Shown: positions 11,501 to 17,979 of the stretch, piece by piece
Position numbering within the stretch: the first letter of the stretch is position 1
Layout of the letters: each line of letters starts with the position of its first letter
Source of the DNA: a virus
Reading direction: 5' to 3' (one strand)
Length of the DNA stretch: 47,303 nucleotides
IMG/VR virus record: IMGVR_UViG_3300024432_000020
Location: 1 to 47,303 of that record
The notes under the pieces: generated by a model
Seen by the model: only the letters and a program-made list of their open reading frames with translations
Databases searched by the model: none
What the model was told of the DNA's origin: nothing
Position numbers and translations under genes: made by a program

Positions 11501-14500
11501 GCGCAAAACGCGAAGCGAATAAACAATGAAGAACCCGACTCACAAAGAGCGCGGAATTCGATGGAAGCATTCTCTGCCGAGCTTAATGATCTGCTGCCCA
11601 GTTTGTCGTGGCAACGATGGTTAGAGCGGGAACCCCGAGGTGTTGACGACGACATTGACTCAGGCCTCAGAATGGCAAGGATGTTTGCGGGTATGCCTGA
11701 CGTGGCTGTGGCTGCGCCCGTGCGCGTGGTTGGCGACCAGTGGGGTATTCAAAATACGCAGGGTGAGTGGACAGGTCCGTACGAGAGCGAAGAGGCTGCG
11801 ATTGAGGGAGCGGCCCGACGAGACCTCGAGGATCTTGAGGCCGTCCATTTAGTCGACATCTCTGATCAGATGCGAGAGCGCCTGATCACGGATGGCCTGT
11901 CACTGTTTGCCGTGACGCGGCAGCCTGCTGCTGGTGTGCCAGTCGCTAACCTGCAGAGCGTGATCAGCGAGATCCTGGACCTGTACCCAGGGTCGCCGAA
12001 CGTGAAGATCGCAGCGACCGAGGGTCACATGCCGAACAAGCAACTGCTTGAGATCAAGCACGCCGGCATGGAAGGCAAGGTCGGTGGCATGTTTGACCCG
12101 GAGACCGGCGATGTCTACCTGATTGCCAGCAACCTGAAGAATATGAAGCAGGCCGTAGAAATCTACCTGCACGAAACGGTGGGTCACTACGGCGTGCGGT
12201 CTATCCTGGGCGCCGAGTACGACACGATCATGGACCAGGTCTGGAAGTCTCACAAAGAGAAGGTCAGGGCGGCCGCTCGGCGGAATGGCCTGGACGTTAG
12301 GATCCCGTCGCAGCGGCGCATCGCCGCGGAAGAGTTCATCGCGTACAGGGCGCAGCGTGTGCTCGCAGGGGAGAAGATACCAGCCCGTGAGGCATCCTTA
12401 CTCAAGCGCCTGGTCGAGGCCATACGGATCGCCATAGCGCGCCTGAGGGGCGTCCAGATGTCTGACGCTGACATCCAGCGGCTGATCAGAAAGGCGCGGA
12501 TGTTCGTGGCCACGCCGGCAAACAAATCACCGGGGCTGCTGCCTGCTCGCAAGGCGCCGGTCATGTTCGCCAACCTGTGGAAAGCGATCAACAACGATCG
12601 CGTTCCGAACTCCGGGTCGGCCGCGATGTATCGCAAGGAACTGAATGCGCAGGTCCGCGCCGGCAATATCACCGAGGAGGATGCCGAGCCGCTTGTCTTC
12701 TACCTGGCGGAGGCCGCGCACATCGATAAGGGTGGGCTGCTGAACCAGATACGCGAACTCGGAAATCGCAATGCATTCCATGTCGACGAGTACGAGGGTA
12801 GGGCAAACGCTATTGAAACCGGTGACCTCCATGAAAGCTTCACCATGGACGAGGGGTCGCTAACCAGCCGGAGATGGAATTACCTGGTCTTCAAAGCGCA
12901 GGACAAGTTCATCGACCTGCTGAATGTGCAGAAGGCGATCGAGCTACAGACCGGGCGGCCGATCGATGAGAGTCTTGATGCCTACCTGGCTGAGGAATTG
13001 TTCCATGGTCAAGTGAAGTCACGAGTTGATCGCTTCGAGAAGGACTACATCCGGCCGCTCACTGAAGCGATCGATGATAGCGAGTACACCTGGGACGAGG
13101 TCGAGTGGTTCCTGTATGCCAGGCACGCACCAGAGGCCAACCGTCGGCTCTATCGCATCAACCGATCTGCCGTTCTGCGACGCGCGCGTAACAAGGCGAA
13201 GCAGAAAGCCGAGGCAAAACTTGAGAAGCGCATTGCCCGGATAGATGCGAACAAAGCCACGCAGCGAAACAAGATCGAAGCCGAGCATGCCAAGCGACTG
13301 GCTGTCATCGAGTCCGAGTACCGGTCACAGATGCGCCGCTCGAAAGAGAGCCAGAAGAAACGGCGTGAGAAAATCGAGACGGCCAAGGCCAACAAGATCA
13401 AGCGCGCCGATGCGAGCAAGAACCAGCGCATCGACAAGCTGGAAACGAAATACAAATACGTTCGTGCCGACTACGAACTCACCTACCAGGCCGAGATCGA
13501 AGAGGCCGATGTATCGTTCCGCGAACGCGAACAGGAGCGGGTCAAAGAAGACCCCGGGCTGCTGGCATTGTCCGGCATGAGCAACGCGGATGCAGCCTGG
13601 GCGATGGAGGCGCTCGGGGAGAAGGGCGACATCAGTGAGCTTGAAGCGATCGCTGCCCAGGTCGATGCGATGACCGCGCGCAACCGAGAGATCATGGTCA
13701 ACGAAGGCCTCGAGGAGCAGTCGACGATCGACGCCTGGGAGAAGGCCTATCAGTTCTACGTGCCGCTGAAGGGGTTCAAGGACGGCCCGATGAACACGAC
13801 GTTCTTCCCGAAGAAAGGCAAGGGCTACGATACTGGCGGCAAACTGAATCAGCGCCGGCTTGGGCGCCGATCGATGGCGGCTAACATCCTGGCCAACATC
13901 GTGGCTCAACATCAGTCGGCGGTGGTCGTGGCCGAGAAGTCGAAGGTCGGACGCACGCTTCTTGAGATGGTGAAGAAGCATCCGAATCCAGACCTCTGGA
14001 CGGCCAACGAGATCGAGACCAAGAAGCGACTAGATCCGAAGACTGGCCTGGTGATCACTGCAGTAGACCCGACTTACAAGCTCAGGGACAACGTACTCCG
14101 GGTGAAGGTCGACGGCAAGGATTACCACATTACTTTCAATGAAGAGAGCGATGTGGCAATGCGGATCGCCAAGTCGATGAAGAACCTGAGTTCCGATGAA
14201 ATCAACTGGCTGTTCAGGAGCATGCTATCGCTGAACCGAATCCTGTCCGCGGTCAATACGAGCTACAACCCGGAGTTCATCGTGTCGAACCTGGCGCGTG
14301 ACCTGCAGACGGCGATGATCAATCTCAATGCCACCGATGCTCAGAACATGAAGATGACGATTCTCAAGGATGTGTTCAAAGCGCACCGCGGCATCCGGAG
14401 ATTCCTCGAGCTGCCTAGTTTCAAGGACCCTGAGTCTGCCGACTACTGGAAGCAGCAGTTCGAGGAGTATCGGGATCTCGGTGGTCAGGTCGGGTGGCTT

Positions 14501-16117
14501 GACAATTACAAGGACGTTCAGGATCTTGAGACCTCGCTCTATCGTGATATGCAGGACAAGACTGCCGGCACGCTTTCATGGGCCACGCTCAGGAAGATGG
14601 GCAAATTCATCGAGGCAGAGAATCAGGCGGTCGAGAACGCAGTACGCCTGTCCGCCTTCGTGCATGCAAAGACCGCAGGCCTGTCTCCTCGGAGGGCGGC
14701 ATCGCTATCCAAGAACCTGACCGTCAACTTCAATCGTAAGGGCGATATCGGTACGCAACTAAACGCGGTCTACCTGTTCTACAACGCATCGATCCAGGGC
14801 ATGGCCGTCATATGGAATGCGGCCAAGTCACCGAAGGTTCGCAAGATAATGTACGGGATTGTCGCCTTTGCAGCTGGTCTCGAGATACTCAATCGCATGC
14901 TTGCCGGCGACGACGATGATGGCGAGAACCGCTACGACAAGATTCCGGCTTGGGTGAAAGAACGCAACATGATCATCATGATTCCAGAGCGCTTCCGCAG
15001 TCAGTCTCCAGATGATTTCACCGAGCACTACATCACGATTCCGCTGCCTTATGGTTACAACATGCTGCACACTATCGGGCAGAAGATCGGCGGCATCATC
15101 GATTACACGGGGATCGGCAACAAGCGGGAATGGTCGCCGCTTCAGGACAGCTTCGAAATTCTGGCGGCTGCGCTTGGCAGCTTCAATCCAATCGGCACCG
15201 GACCTACTCCGCTGCAGACGATATCGCCAACCGTGCTGACTCCGTTTGTGCAGGTCTCTGAGAATGTCGCCTGGCACGGTGGTCCGGTCATGCCGTCGGG
15301 GAATAAGTACGACCCGGCACCAGAGCCTGAATCGCAGCAGTACTATCGCAGCGTACCCAAGCACGCGATCGCCTTGGCCGAGTTCCTGAACAAGCTCGGC
15401 GGCGGAACGAAAGCACGGCCGGCACCGATCTCACCATTAGACATCTCCCCCGAGACCATTCAGTTAGTCGAAGACTTCCTGACTGGCGGTGCCGGTCGCT
15501 TCGTTACCAATATGGTCGAGCTCGGGGTCATGGCCAAGGAACGGGAAGTCGACATGCGCAAGGTGCCGTTTGCTCGGCGCTTCGTTGGCGTGACCGATGA
15601 ACGGGCCGTGAGCAACAGGTACTACGAGAACCGCACCAGGATCGAGTACGCCATTCAGGAAATCAAGGTCGCCGAGGAAGAGATCAAGGTATCCGGTACT
15701 CAGGCCGAGCGGGAGGACGCCATCAAGAATCGGGCGCGCATCCTCGAGCAGTACCGTCCAGATGCTGCAATGAAGGAGGCGCTGCGATTAGTGCAGAAAG
15801 GCCTCAGGGATTTGAATGCCACGCGCAAGGCAGTGCGACAAAGCACCCGTGATGAGGACTGGAAGAAGGAGCGGGAGGAGCAGATCGAACTGCAGAAGAC
15901 CAAGCTGATGAACAAGTTCAACAAGCGCTACAACCAGATTCTCGAGAAGCGCCGACAGACCAAGGAAGAGACTGCCATGAATCCGCAGTTACCAGGTAAG
16001 CAGCGACTGGCCGCAGTCCAGCAATTCAACAAGGCCGGCTATCCAGCGACGGCCCGACTGGTCGGATCCCTGCCGGTGAATCCCGGCACTGACTTCGTGG
16101 AGCGATTAAATGCTTGA
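2576..16117 (+). CDS. Giant polyvalent virion protein, 4513 aa
   Basis: Probably packaged and injected with the DNA, acting in the cell envelope or early in infection. Domains in order (residues approximate): three TYGxxF/V repeats 4-44; a conserved helical module 103-208; a hydrophobic Ala/Gly region 440-595; inorganic-pyrophosphatase-like domain 731-850 (GRFTWNG...EHKVMVGY); a DUF7178-like domain 995-1197; zincin domain with HEIAH at 1610-1614; ADP-ribosyltransferase-like (ART-PolyVal type) 1793-1945 starting at WYRG; a TLPGGKNYRE / EIQSDWHQ / WTTGEQQ module 2078-2680; four degenerate repeats 2718-3040; a second zincin-like domain 3121-3312 (HETVGHYG at 3199, EEFIAY downstream); charged coiled coil 3530-3660; LPD38-like region 3722-4110 with a hydrophobic helix near 4090; a PLxRFG-like motif (VPFARRFVG) near 4330. 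This order fits known phage polyvalent proteins. Domain names come from memory of family motifs, not a search. The frame is unbroken. Confidence 0.9.
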   Translation: MAWTYGAQFQVRDPDEQDENGLTYGEQVPVAFGDYSKATYGERFDVHDLDPIQGAEPGLRQRLLSSVDLASEPASEFQPGDRRWAESRFEEDQERPKVYINHQKFQDAGASGYEGKMLLAESLHNLKNVDPARYRRLQRAAAESPEYMKWAKESYRLSQDEGEERSFEDWHRVSRFDQVIGGYLFAQDPSIPTMAEWSRTDLPFGEGLTKELDDLEKALGAEQPKQSQSFIIRRPSPEEAAELRERYETKPWERITSEAAGGGILGLPSKQEIMERKYPRAKEKMQAIEDASWEGVEETGWGEGFSKTMEKQLPNYRRQVFGGMRGGNPVTVADLEQNAMAEQMITGTGRIQDSIENNRIAKEWGFEEGSDRVPEGVHPVDAFVEWLGTADGRGETELVAASTPVAVIAQDIWDAETQTWDDAALLVKPHSLKYYAFGSLDAFLNMGPAVAATFLTKNPMVGAAIMGTQVYGQTYGTMLDRGYSPDQARAAAVFSALAETVTERVSLGVLTKNNFTGLKRIFAGAGAEGLQEPITEALQMGYDVGILGDDIGMGEAFMRLVDAGIIGFGVGGGMGATVEALNRASTPAAQEEAKYEQHMDALHLDLTKANQEAQALEVLEGNTELLDKVINNQLADVSNEELAELEEQKLIRIEDDGTIKALPKARRQVAKAQVEVRQKRKKEALKARGVSEAEAGPTVEILDMAPAFAAAEVETEIDPTDAQKSAGNYRKGRFTWNGVEVAIETPAGATRSGVDEQGRPWSQVMNSGYGYFTSKPGADTVDGEPTEGVDAYIGPDLTVPTVYVINQAKNPRREAVGENFDEHKVMVGYQSQQAALNAYAEDFAPVRVVEGEVVGKYPGEPLADNEMVDLWFDDLARMTERATDLETRAEPLNSVEELELEELREDIETRRTDIAGEGYDPAALLAAPKVSVLPMQPQQFKAWLDRPSHALPVSLDDRAGYDKLPVFATVEATDPTPERYPSRGKKVTGAPPGRRSFKDIDKLIEKTVAILEDSKLIPPEAWTWYEDSGRKIREITRNDPELMHSVVQILAATSQGAGVGANTTFMIKGAYAIAKGETKPETGMYPQTASANIETMAKLETQEITNQQPGIGSKVMSFYRNLYDATFNTNLYPDDVTIDRWMVRNLGYTAGDSVEGTQYDYARKIFQDATARYNARNGTNWLPRNAQAALWVHERSKASMSKTGKVTPVDAFAEHIEAVTARVTHEAVPSKTTEQGRQVDVLPREEKQELGRRQREALAENNTHVVMEALGVPLYNVATAIGGYEGMINPNEISNIVMVGGAELDRPRADVFSRIMQYIYTQDAVPWFRAERKAATSEKTGNFGRRYTQGINWDLQGPLNEDQETMLFDALRKALGPDAGFSMVGEDQLVIIDFKDEKGVTFSGLKPAEFIEKIDQIGENIGADLGVVNSHTFGAEGNYLTQDWETDPNGQRLEEAIQEYASTRGPPDLLERVRAWRESAQGITREFLKADTRPRAGAAAPISVARLDDRSATEDAVFQRFGSVDRTRDTTEELKFYDLTPVVENPELTDRLADSFGYTIEVFSFEADNFKLPRLGKKNYEEGTVYIYDPAAAHGSFKDETYTRAWRVSHEIAHGITERLMQERYGDSRRYGRLGRPMMGERGVPPKRVEVELEPLTLLQAQRAVEWEDVAFRVQRVLLDKMGISIPDSVFNQEYNTNIADATFRTVTGDFADAGEFGFKPSVFKPTIKSILTGLERTEQALAEDQGREATEGIDLATYNQISDEQLQEAIDLQSREPADKPLFSVVPGVPADTKWYRGSQHEEIRLHRETGIVHASTSEKTASAFGPVSEVTLHVQNPFDYENPAHAKALKAQFRTNAQLMKFAQALDVVHGGERTWLGGEGTLEDVREYFNVGLEMGNYQTLESPAVLEAIRAMGHDSVYMVEDDFGPKGIAVFDAALMTRDAPLFAVIEDEVFPGFYSGLARAARNLKQDKGTGKQMLAMLTKMPGVKAEELDWTGVPEYLRAKETVTKDQLIAFIDANGVRIEETNLGYRGIGRGDMPEDVNWKKVQDAYEAGEAGGIMDLPATQQDIGGTTLTEEQIEVIEDRGSEYVTWESMTPGQKNQFAQIVYKVDTTGAAVLGTEYGGDSVTLPGGKNYREILLRLPEKSIDIPDVSRAVGWPTDATIRDLDRQMREKFNEGLTLEQRDFLQGGAPAQIIDMLDDWDARLGIDVTMARSQVAPPPVSMTVLQLEEGPATEDLADVLMTELHETDIPVEKWGWYSEEGRFEFENLDADEYDIVYELSRANGVQLISGAPEGAVPRAGRVNGVIQLGPGISQNVWNQINKQLYEIGLSDQDVTWEDDERRFYLNDVSPTMLDRANTMVGNYGLAALQQPSATTPVKRAPAGRRPIETYYAAHWSSWANILASIRITERIGEDGERIMFIEEIQSDWHQTGRDVGYRDRPRGMTPERDDLKAIKKPLTDTADYWEIRTKIGQFVVNVTAVDGVLPDESAAIDEGYRRLTQETEIRRRIEREERGAVPDAPFKGNAWAELAIKRVMRLAAEEGFDSVAWTTGEQQSARYSLSRVLNSLSVSPSALEGRPDVRIVWLDPHMGDSIQLQVNADGMIEDSGRHEFKNKKLSDVVGTPMAKQIMETDKRIEIDAENLDIGGQGMKSFYDRTIRNLVSKVIKKLDNTIKTSSTRIDTSEGRGGPYTVGRWPGSPPPGTPVAQVVEVQHAQLADLAAAARPIDEADYGSDRQINAQNNFTYTLQQILPSEQWENFEDYAHRATPEEMISYGMSLAAADAPPVIITHAEMGTLTAMAEEARREAEQGADVGPYPTADEVFFTELYEYISEDQKGVLDDIASDPDTDPGDVIDTGLGMVVGQSPDVEVPVAPRETVVSEDELRELRELGRAARPAEAADEGTPEQQDAWNTFVRKLSDTLPSYAWETWEERDAEEAPGVYELITYGIALAEEEAFTITPEMVARLENTAQNAKRINNEEPDSQRARNSMEAFSAELNDLLPSLSWQRWLEREPRGVDDDIDSGLRMARMFAGMPDVAVAAPVRVVGDQWGIQNTQGEWTGPYESEEAAIEGAARRDLEDLEAVHLVDISDQMRERLITDGLSLFAVTRQPAAGVPVANLQSVISEILDLYPGSPNVKIAATEGHMPNKQLLEIKHAGMEGKVGGMFDPETGDVYLIASNLKNMKQAVEIYLHETVGHYGVRSILGAEYDTIMDQVWKSHKEKVRAAARRNGLDVRIPSQRRIAAEEFIAYRAQRVLAGEKIPAREASLLKRLVEAIRIAIARLRGVQMSDADIQRLIRKARMFVATPANKSPGLLPARKAPVMFANLWKAINNDRVPNSGSAAMYRKELNAQVRAGNITEEDAEPLVFYLAEAAHIDKGGLLNQIRELGNRNAFHVDEYEGRANAIETGDLHESFTMDEGSLTSRRWNYLVFKAQDKFIDLLNVQKAIELQTGRPIDESLDAYLAEELFHGQVKSRVDRFEKDYIRPLTEAIDDSEYTWDEVEWFLYARHAPEANRRLYRINRSAVLRRARNKAKQKAEAKLEKRIARIDANKATQRNKIEAEHAKRLAVIESEYRSQMRRSKESQKKRREKIETAKANKIKRADASKNQRIDKLETKYKYVRADYELTYQAEIEEADVSFREREQERVKEDPGLLALSGMSNADAAWAMEALGEKGDISELEAIAAQVDAMTARNREIMVNEGLEEQSTIDAWEKAYQFYVPLKGFKDGPMNTTFFPKKGKGYDTGGKLNQRRLGRRSMAANILANIVAQHQSAVVVAEKSKVGRTLLEMVKKHPNPDLWTANEIETKKRLDPKTGLVITAVDPTYKLRDNVLRVKVDGKDYHITFNEESDVAMRIAKSMKNLSSDEINWLFRSMLSLNRILSAVNTSYNPEFIVSNLARDLQTAMINLNATDAQNMKMTILKDVFKAHRGIRRFLELPSFKDPESADYWKQQFEEYRDLGGQVGWLDNYKDVQDLETSLYRDMQDKTAGTLSWATLRKMGKFIEAENQAVENAVRLSAFVHAKTAGLSPRRAASLSKNLTVNFNRKGDIGTQLNAVYLFYNASIQGMAVIWNAAKSPKVRKIMYGIVAFAAGLEILNRMLAGDDDDGENRYDKIPAWVKERNMIIMIPERFRSQSPDDFTEHYITIPLPYGYNMLHTIGQKIGGIIDYTGIGNKREWSPLQDSFEILAAALGSFNPIGTGPTPLQTISPTVLTPFVQVSENVAWHGGPVMPSGNKYDPAPEPESQQYYRSVPKHAIALAEFLNKLGGGTKARPAPISPLDISPETIQLVEDFLTGGAGRFVTNMVELGVMAKEREVDMRKVPFARRFVGVTDERAVSNRYYENRTRIEYAIQEIKVAEEEIKVSGTQAEREDAIKNRARILEQYRPDAAMKEALRLVQKGLRDLNATRKAVRQSTRDEDWKKEREEQIELQKTKLMNKFNKRYNQILEKRRQTKEETAMNPQLPGKQRLAAVQQFNKAGYPATARLVGSLPVNPGTDFVERLNA

Positions 16118-16571
16118 GCTACTGAACAGACGCATCTCATCTGGAGATGAGGCCACCCTGGGTACGCTGTTCGATGTGACGGCCGAGCCTGAGTTCCTGT
16201 GCTACGTCCTCGAGGACCAGTTCAACGAACCGAAGATCAAGGGCGAGACCCGCATCCCGCCGGGCAGGTACCAGATCAAGTTCCGTGACGAGGGCGGCAT
16301 GATCGTGCGCTACAAGAAGCGATTCCCCTGGCACCGCGGGATGCTATGGCTGCAGGATATTCCGGACTTCCAGTTTGTCTACATCCACGTCGGCAACAAG
16401 GACGACGATACCGATGGCTGCCTCCTGGTCGGCGATGGTCAGGTGTCGAACGTAGAAGAGCGTGGCATGGTCACGACTTCGGTGGCTGCTTATCGCAGGC
16501 TGTACGAAAGAATTGCAGCCCAGCTTGAGGTTGGTGCCGAGGCCTGGATCACGGTGGAGGACTATGCATGA
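16110..16571 (+). CDS. DUF5675 family protein, candidate lysis/cell-wall protein
   Basis: 153 residues. Family hallmarks are visible in order: a YVLED segment near residue 33, IKGETRIPPGRYQIKFR at about 43-59, a WLQDIPDF segment and VYIHVGNKDDDTDGCLLVG near 92-110. DUF5675 proteins are common in phages and often sit where an endolysin is expected; their biochemistry is not settled as far as I know. The start overlaps the end of the giant gene by 8 bases and its stop overlaps the holin-like gene by 4 (ATGA), making it the first gene of the lysis cassette. No signal peptide or canonical muramidase, amidase or endopeptidase motif is visible. Confidence 0.8.
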   Translation: MLELLNRRISSGDEATLGTLFDVTAEPEFLCYVLEDQFNEPKIKGETRIPPGRYQIKFRDEGGMIVRYKKRFPWHRGMLWLQDIPDFQFVYIHVGNKDDDTDGCLLVGDGQVSNVEERGMVTTSVAAYRRLYERIAAQLEVGAEAWITVEDYA

Positions 16572-16765
16572 GCAACGACGCTGGAAGATATCGAGGGAAA
16601 AGATTCCTGAGCTTTATCGTCGCCACTCTGGCACTGTGCGCAGGATTTTTTTGGGGCGATCCAGAAAGCTTCGGATCCTTTTCGACAGCGCTCGGAGTAG
16701 TATACGGCGCTTATCTGACCGGGCAGTCGGCGACCGACTGGCAGAAGGCGAAAAACGGGGGGTAG
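16568..16765 (+). CDS. Holin-like small membrane protein
   Basis: 65 residues with a basic N-terminus (RYRGKR), a first hydrophobic helix at about 12-28 and a second at about 36-54 separated by an acidic turn (GDPESFG), and a charged C-terminus (DWQKAKNGG). Size, topology and position between the DUF5675 gene and the spanins fit a class II holin that would permeabilise the inner membrane at lysis. Holins have no diagnostic motif, so the call rests on topology and context. The start ATG overlaps the upstream stop. Confidence 0.65.
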   Translation: MSNDAGRYRGKRFLSFIVATLALCAGFFWGDPESFGSFSTALGVVYGAYLTGQSATDWQKAKNGG

Positions 16766-16767
16766 TC

Positions 16768-17178
16768 ATGGCTCTTAATTATTCGAAACTGGCCGAGACC
16801 AAGGTCACAGTACCGTTGATACTGATCCTTGCGGTGGCGGTCGGCGCTTACAAAGCGCAGAGCTTTACGGTCGAGATTCTTGACGAGTTTTTCTTCACCG
16901 ATGCGGCAGCCTCGGAGCTTGCCAAAGCAGTGCAGGACAATACTGACGTGCTGTCTTCGTACATCCAGCAGCAGGAGATTCGCAACCTCAATGAGCAGAT
17001 AGCTCAGATCGGCGAGCAAATCACCGAGACCCAGTTGTGGATCGCAGCCAATGGGGAGAACCCGATCGCTACCGCAAGACTGAGCGACCTGGTGCAGCGC
17101 AGGACGCAACTGCAAAGCACGAAGGCCTGCCTGTTGAACGAGTCCATCACTGACAAGTCGGTGTGCGAAGATGCTTAG
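16768..17178 (+). CDS. Membrane-anchored coiled-coil protein in lysis cassette
   Basis: 136 residues from the ATG at 16768; an upstream in-frame ATG at 16462 would overlap two genes. One N-terminal transmembrane helix (VPLILILAVAVGAYKAQSF, about 15-33) is followed by a Gln-rich coiled coil (about 65-90) and a C-terminus with two cysteines (KACLLNES, SVCEDA). It starts three bases after the holin-like gene ends and overlaps the Rz ORF by 8 bases. It could be a second holin/antiholin component or an extra spanin-like protein. No family was recognised. Confidence 0.65.
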   Translation: MALNYSKLAETKVTVPLILILAVAVGAYKAQSFTVEILDEFFFTDAAASELAKAVQDNTDVLSSYIQQQEIRNLNEQIAQIGEQITETQLWIAANGENPIATARLSDLVQRRTQLQSTKACLLNESITDKSVCEDA

Positions 17179-17590
17179 CCAAGGCCTGGGGATCGGCCTC
17201 GGCATCTCCATTCTCATCACCGTGTTTCTATTCAACCAGAATGGAAACCTGAAGGAAGACCTGGGCACCTACAAGACAGCGATCGACCAGGCAGCCCTGG
17301 CCAACGAGAAAAACGTCGCCAACTTTGACCGGGTGAACGGTGAACTCACCGCATGCGTCAATCAGTCAGCGGTCGACAAGGCCGCAAACGAGGTGACCGT
17401 AGCCAACCTGGAGGCTCGCTATGCACGGCTCGAGATACGCAAGGACAGAATCGAAATCAGGCGCGAGGAGATTTTTAGGAATCCGGAGTGCGCCGAGCTT
17501 CGTGACCTGGACATGGCTGCTATTTGTCCTGACTGGGCTACTGAGTTGCGCCAGCGCGCCGCCACCCTTGGTGGAGACGGAGATACGTGA
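17171..17590 (+). CDS. Rz: Rz-like i-spanin
   Basis: 139 residues with the i-spanin layout: N-terminal signal-anchor helix (LGIGLGISILITVFLFN), then a periplasmic domain of coiled-coil character (about 25-60 and 75-100, ending RLEIRKDRIEIRREEIF), and C-terminal Cys residues. Spanins link inner and outer membranes and fuse them at the last step of lysis in Gram-negative hosts. The strongest support is that a lipoprotein ORF (Rz1) is embedded in another frame over its 3' part, the classic lambda-type arrangement. Confidence 0.8.
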   Translation: MLSQGLGIGLGISILITVFLFNQNGNLKEDLGTYKTAIDQAALANEKNVANFDRVNGELTACVNQSAVDKAANEVTVANLEARYARLEIRKDRIEIRREEIFRNPECAELRDLDMAAICPDWATELRQRAATLGGDGDT

Positions 17591-17801
17591 CGTCGAGGTT
17601 GCGGTGCGGGAGAAGATGCCCGACAAGTGTTTCAAGGACCACCAGCCCCCACAGCCTTTCTCGTCAGAGGGCAGGTTACCCGTGGGGCAACTTGACGATT
17701 GGGCTGAGGGGCTGGCGATCACACTGGAGAAAGAATGGGCTACGAACGCCGAGTGTCGCCTTCTAAATGACCAGCGGGGACCAGCTGAAGAGACTCCTTG
17801 A
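17502..17801 (+). CDS. Rz1: Rz1-like o-spanin lipoprotein, embedded in Rz
   Basis: In a second frame over the 3' end of Rz there is a lipoprotein signal: hydrophobic WLLFVLTGLLSC with lipobox LLSC, followed by CASAPPP, proline-rich as usual for Rz1. I chose the GTG at 17502 (99 residues; the cysteine is residue 16) because it gives a compact signal peptide; an in-frame ATG at 17421 would add 27 basic residues. The mature protein would be tethered to the outer membrane and bind Rz. It is longer than lambda Rz1 and extends about 210 bases past the Rz stop. Its 3' end overlaps a leftward gene tail-to-tail by 62 bases. Confidence 0.78.
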   Translation: MTWTWLLFVLTGLLSCASAPPPLVETEIRDVEVAVREKMPDKCFKDHQPPQPFSSEGRLPVGQLDDWAEGLAITLEKEWATNAECRLLNDQRGPAEETP

Positions 17802-17979
17802 GCTTGCCCATTGTTGCCCTGATCCGCGCTTGCACTTCTAAGGCCTCCACTCGGTTGCGTTTGAACGGCTGTTCGTAGTCACTCTCCTGTAAACCATCGA
17901 GGAAGTCCCGAATGTCTCGGGCCTCCTCCTCGTCGAACGTGACGAGATACTGCCGGCGAATTACCTGCTTAATCTCCAT
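17740..17979 (-). CDS. Small hypothetical protein, end of leftward unit
   Basis: 79 residues, charged and helical. It starts RRQYLVTFDEEEARDIRDF and has a basic middle (FKRNRVEALEVQARIRA). The start overlaps the upstream gene's stop by 11 bases, so it belongs to the same transcript. It is the last gene of the 19.4-17.7 kb unit and converges with Rz1. Not recognised; no membrane segment or metal-binding motif. Confidence 0.6.
   Translation of the reverse strand: MEIKQVIRRQYLVTFDEEEARDIRDFLDGLQESDYEQPFKRNRVEALEVQARIRATMGKLKESLQLVPAGHLEGDTRRS

Noticed and set aside
13325-13981. 218-codon minus ORF
   Set aside because: Reverse complement of the coiled-coil and LPD38 region; Leu/Arg-rich shadow.
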